Source of the DNA: Propionibacteriaceae bacterium
Lineage (GTDB): Bacteria; Actinomycetota; Actinomycetes; Propionibacteriales; Propionibacteriaceae
Assembly: GCA_030528545.1 (NCBI GenBank)
Contig: JAUMYR010000021.1
Span: 1-7,219 of the forward strand
Length of the DNA stretch: 7,219 nt
Direction of reading: 5' to 3'
Positions 6,021 through 7,219 of the stretch are shown here, piece by piece. The position numbers were made by a program, and so were the translations under genes. How positions within the stretch are numbered: the first letter of the stretch is position 1; each line of letters begins with the position of its first letter. The notes under the pieces are model-generated. The model was given only the letters and a program-made list of their open reading frames with translations. It was not told the DNA's origin and ran no database searches.

Positions 6021-7169
6021 TCAGAGAAGATTCGTTATGCCACCGAAATGTTCGAAGGCGGCTTGGCTGGCCCCGACCAGTGCGGCCGGTAGATCGGGCG
6101 TCGCCGCGACGAGTTGCGGCTGGTGCAGCACATGGGATGCCAGGCGTTCTCGCAGCGCGGGGACGACCACCTCTGACCAGTCGGAGAACAGTCCCGCCAG
6201 CACGACCGATTCTGGATCCAGAATCGCGCAGAGGTTGATCAGCGACATGGCGAACTCGTCGAAGACCCGGTTGAGGAGGGTCGTGGCGGTCTCGTCGCCG
6301 AGCCGATGACATGCCATCAGCTGTCGGAGGACCGCGTCATCGGTCCCGCTGGCGATGCCCGCCTCATGGGCTCGCCGCGCGATGCCGACCGATCCCAGCC
6401 GGGTCTCTAGGCTGCCGAAGCCGGTGAAGTCGGAGCGCAGGGCGGAGATGTCGTAGAGCATCCGTCCGAGCTGACCGGCTGCGCCGTGACCTCCACGCCA
6501 GATCCGGCCGCCTTCGATGATGCCTAGCCCCACACCCTCATAGACCGCGACGGCGATCAAGGAGGCCACGCCACTGGCGCGGCCCCTCCGGAACTCTCCC
6601 AGCGCCAGCAGATTGGCGTCGTTGTCCACCATGACGGGCAGCGAGAGGCGCTGAGCCAGCATGCTGCCCAGGCTGACCCGACGCCACGACAGCGCTGGCG
6701 CGAAGGCCACCGTCCCGTCGGAGTCCACAGGTCCCGGGACGGAGACCCCGACGGCCACGCAGCGCAGACCCCGCTGCTGCGCTAGGCCGAGTCCGCGGGC
6801 TGCTAGGGAGAGAGTCTGCTGGATCCTCGCCTGAGGGTCGGGGCTGCCAGGGACGGTCTCCAGTGAGCAGACCTCGCCCCCGAGGTCCACCAGCGCGATA
6901 TCGGTTGCCGGGCCGCGGACATCTAGGGTCAGGGTGACAGCAACCCGGTGATTGAACCGCAGTAGCCGCGAGGGACGCCCGCCGGTGTCAGTGGATTCTC
7001 CCGCGTCCAACAGAAAGCCATCCTCTAAGAGGGTCTCGGCCAGCCTGCTGGCGGTGGCGACGGAGAGCCGAGTCTCACGCGCGATGTCTGCCTTGGTCAG
7101 CGCCCCCGTGCTCAGCAGGGCCTTGAGAATGCTTTCCTTGTTGGACTTCGACAAGGCGCTGGTAGTCAC
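6021..7169 (-). CDS. ROK-family transcriptional regulator (winged helix plus degenerate sugar-kinase fold)
   Basis: Predicted sugar-responsive DNA-binding protein of 382 residues, usual for ROK regulators (NagC/Mlc/XylR type). Residues about 12-51 form a winged helix (TKADIARETRLSVATASRL, then LLEDGF), with GRPSRLLRFN (64-73) as the wing. The ROK domain follows: GVSVPGPVD (141-149) and VDNDAN (181-186, holding the usual catalytic Asp) are kept. The phosphate loop expected as DxGGT reads DVRGPATD (83-90). The E-x-G-H motif reads QLGR (233-236), and the CxCGxxGC zinc cluster is absent, with FGSLE (251-255) at its end. It is therefore unlikely to be a glucokinase and probably regulates the neighbouring operon. 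The start is GTG at 7169, with the purine-rich GAAGAAGGG upstream. Repressor is the commonest role, but activation cannot be excluded. Confidence 0.92.
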   Translation of the reverse strand: MTTSALSKSNKESILKALLSTGALTKADIARETRLSVATASRLAETLLEDGFLLDAGESTDTGGRPSRLLRFNHRVAVTLTLDVRGPATDIALVDLGGEVCSLETVPGSPDPQARIQQTLSLAARGLGLAQQRGLRCVAVGVSVPGPVDSDGTVAFAPALSWRRVSLGSMLAQRLSLPVMVDNDANLLALGEFRRGRASGVASLIAVAVYEGVGLGIIEGGRIWRGGHGAAGQLGRMLYDISALRSDFTGFGSLETRLGSVGIARRAHEAGIASGTDDAVLRQLMACHRLGDETATTLLNRVFDEFAMSLINLCAILDPESVVLAGLFSDWSEVVVPALRERLASHVLHQPQLVAATPDLPAALVGASQAAFEHFGGITNLL

Positions 7170-7219
7170 TGTGGGCCCTTCTTCGCGGACGGGGAGGATT
7201 TGCTCAGCCTAGACCGTAA
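7170..7219 (-). promoter_or_regulatory. Upstream region of the ROK regulator gene (partial)
   Basis: These 50 bases hold the ribosome-site-like GAAGAAGGG (7176-7184) before GTG 7169. They also hold a weak -10-like TAGGCT (7211-7206) whose -35 box would lie outside the window. Positions 7179-7199 match the candidate operator at 5948-5968 at 13 of 21 positions, including TTCTTCNC at the conserved end, which would fit autoregulation. The purine-rich ribosome site may by itself explain part of the match. No coding sequence is supported here. Confidence 0.25.

Noticed and set aside
5152..6312. Minus-strand open frame of 386 codons spanning the ROK end, the gap and most of the binding-protein gene
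   Set aside because: It runs across two real genes in another frame, is Arg/Gly-rich and shows no domain; it is a frame shadow.
1..7219. CRISPR arrays, insertion sequences, tRNA/rRNA genes, riboswitches or defence genes
   Set aside because: Nothing in the sequence supports any of these: no spaced direct repeats, no transposase or integrase motifs, no tRNA-like fold, and non-coding gaps of at most about 100 bases.

Overview
The window is a compact, GC-rich stretch with every recognisable gene on the minus strand. It reads as one carbohydrate-uptake locus of a high-GC Gram-positive (actinobacterial) organism. The grounds are strong G/C bias at third codon positions, GTG starts next to strong AGGAG-type ribosome binding sites, a lipoprotein-type binding protein with a twin-arginine-like leader, and sugar ABC ATPase motifs (GLQGQGQ, LLDDPTKG) of a type I associate with actinobacteria. 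Genus and species cannot be read from the sequence.

Layout in transcription order (right to left). A ROK-family transcriptional regulator (6021-7169) comes first. A 97-bp gap (5922-6020 with its edges) follows, holding a candidate promoter and an inverted repeat that could be an operator. Then comes an apparent operon: a sugar-binding lipoprotein (4851-5921), a 75-bp spacer with a perfect 9-bp stem-loop, a double-domain sugar ABC ATPase (3252-4775), two membrane permeases of the ribose/xylose/galactose class (2299-3255 and 1316-2302), and a Gfo/Idh/MocA oxidoreductase (18-1286). ATPase to permease 1 and permease 1 to permease 2 each overlap by ATGA, so translation is probably coupled. A strong ribosome binding site at 6-13 points to another gene starting just beyond the left edge, so the operon is cut by the window.

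How it works together: the lipoprotein captures a monosaccharide, polyol or similar small sugar outside the membrane. The two permeases form the channel and the ATPase drives import. The NAD(P)-dependent oxidoreductase probably oxidises or otherwise converts the imported compound. The ROK protein probably senses the substrate or a derivative and controls the operon. The substrate cannot be named: no kinase, isomerase, aldolase or glycosidase lies in the window to narrow it.

This is a familiar type of locus. I found no sign of a new defence system, mobile element, CRISPR array, RNA gene or riboswitch. The points worth a second look are the ROK protein's loss of nearly all sugar-kinase and zinc-binding residues, the candidate operator and its partial match upstream of the regulator, the intercistronic hairpin, and the unidentified downstream gene.
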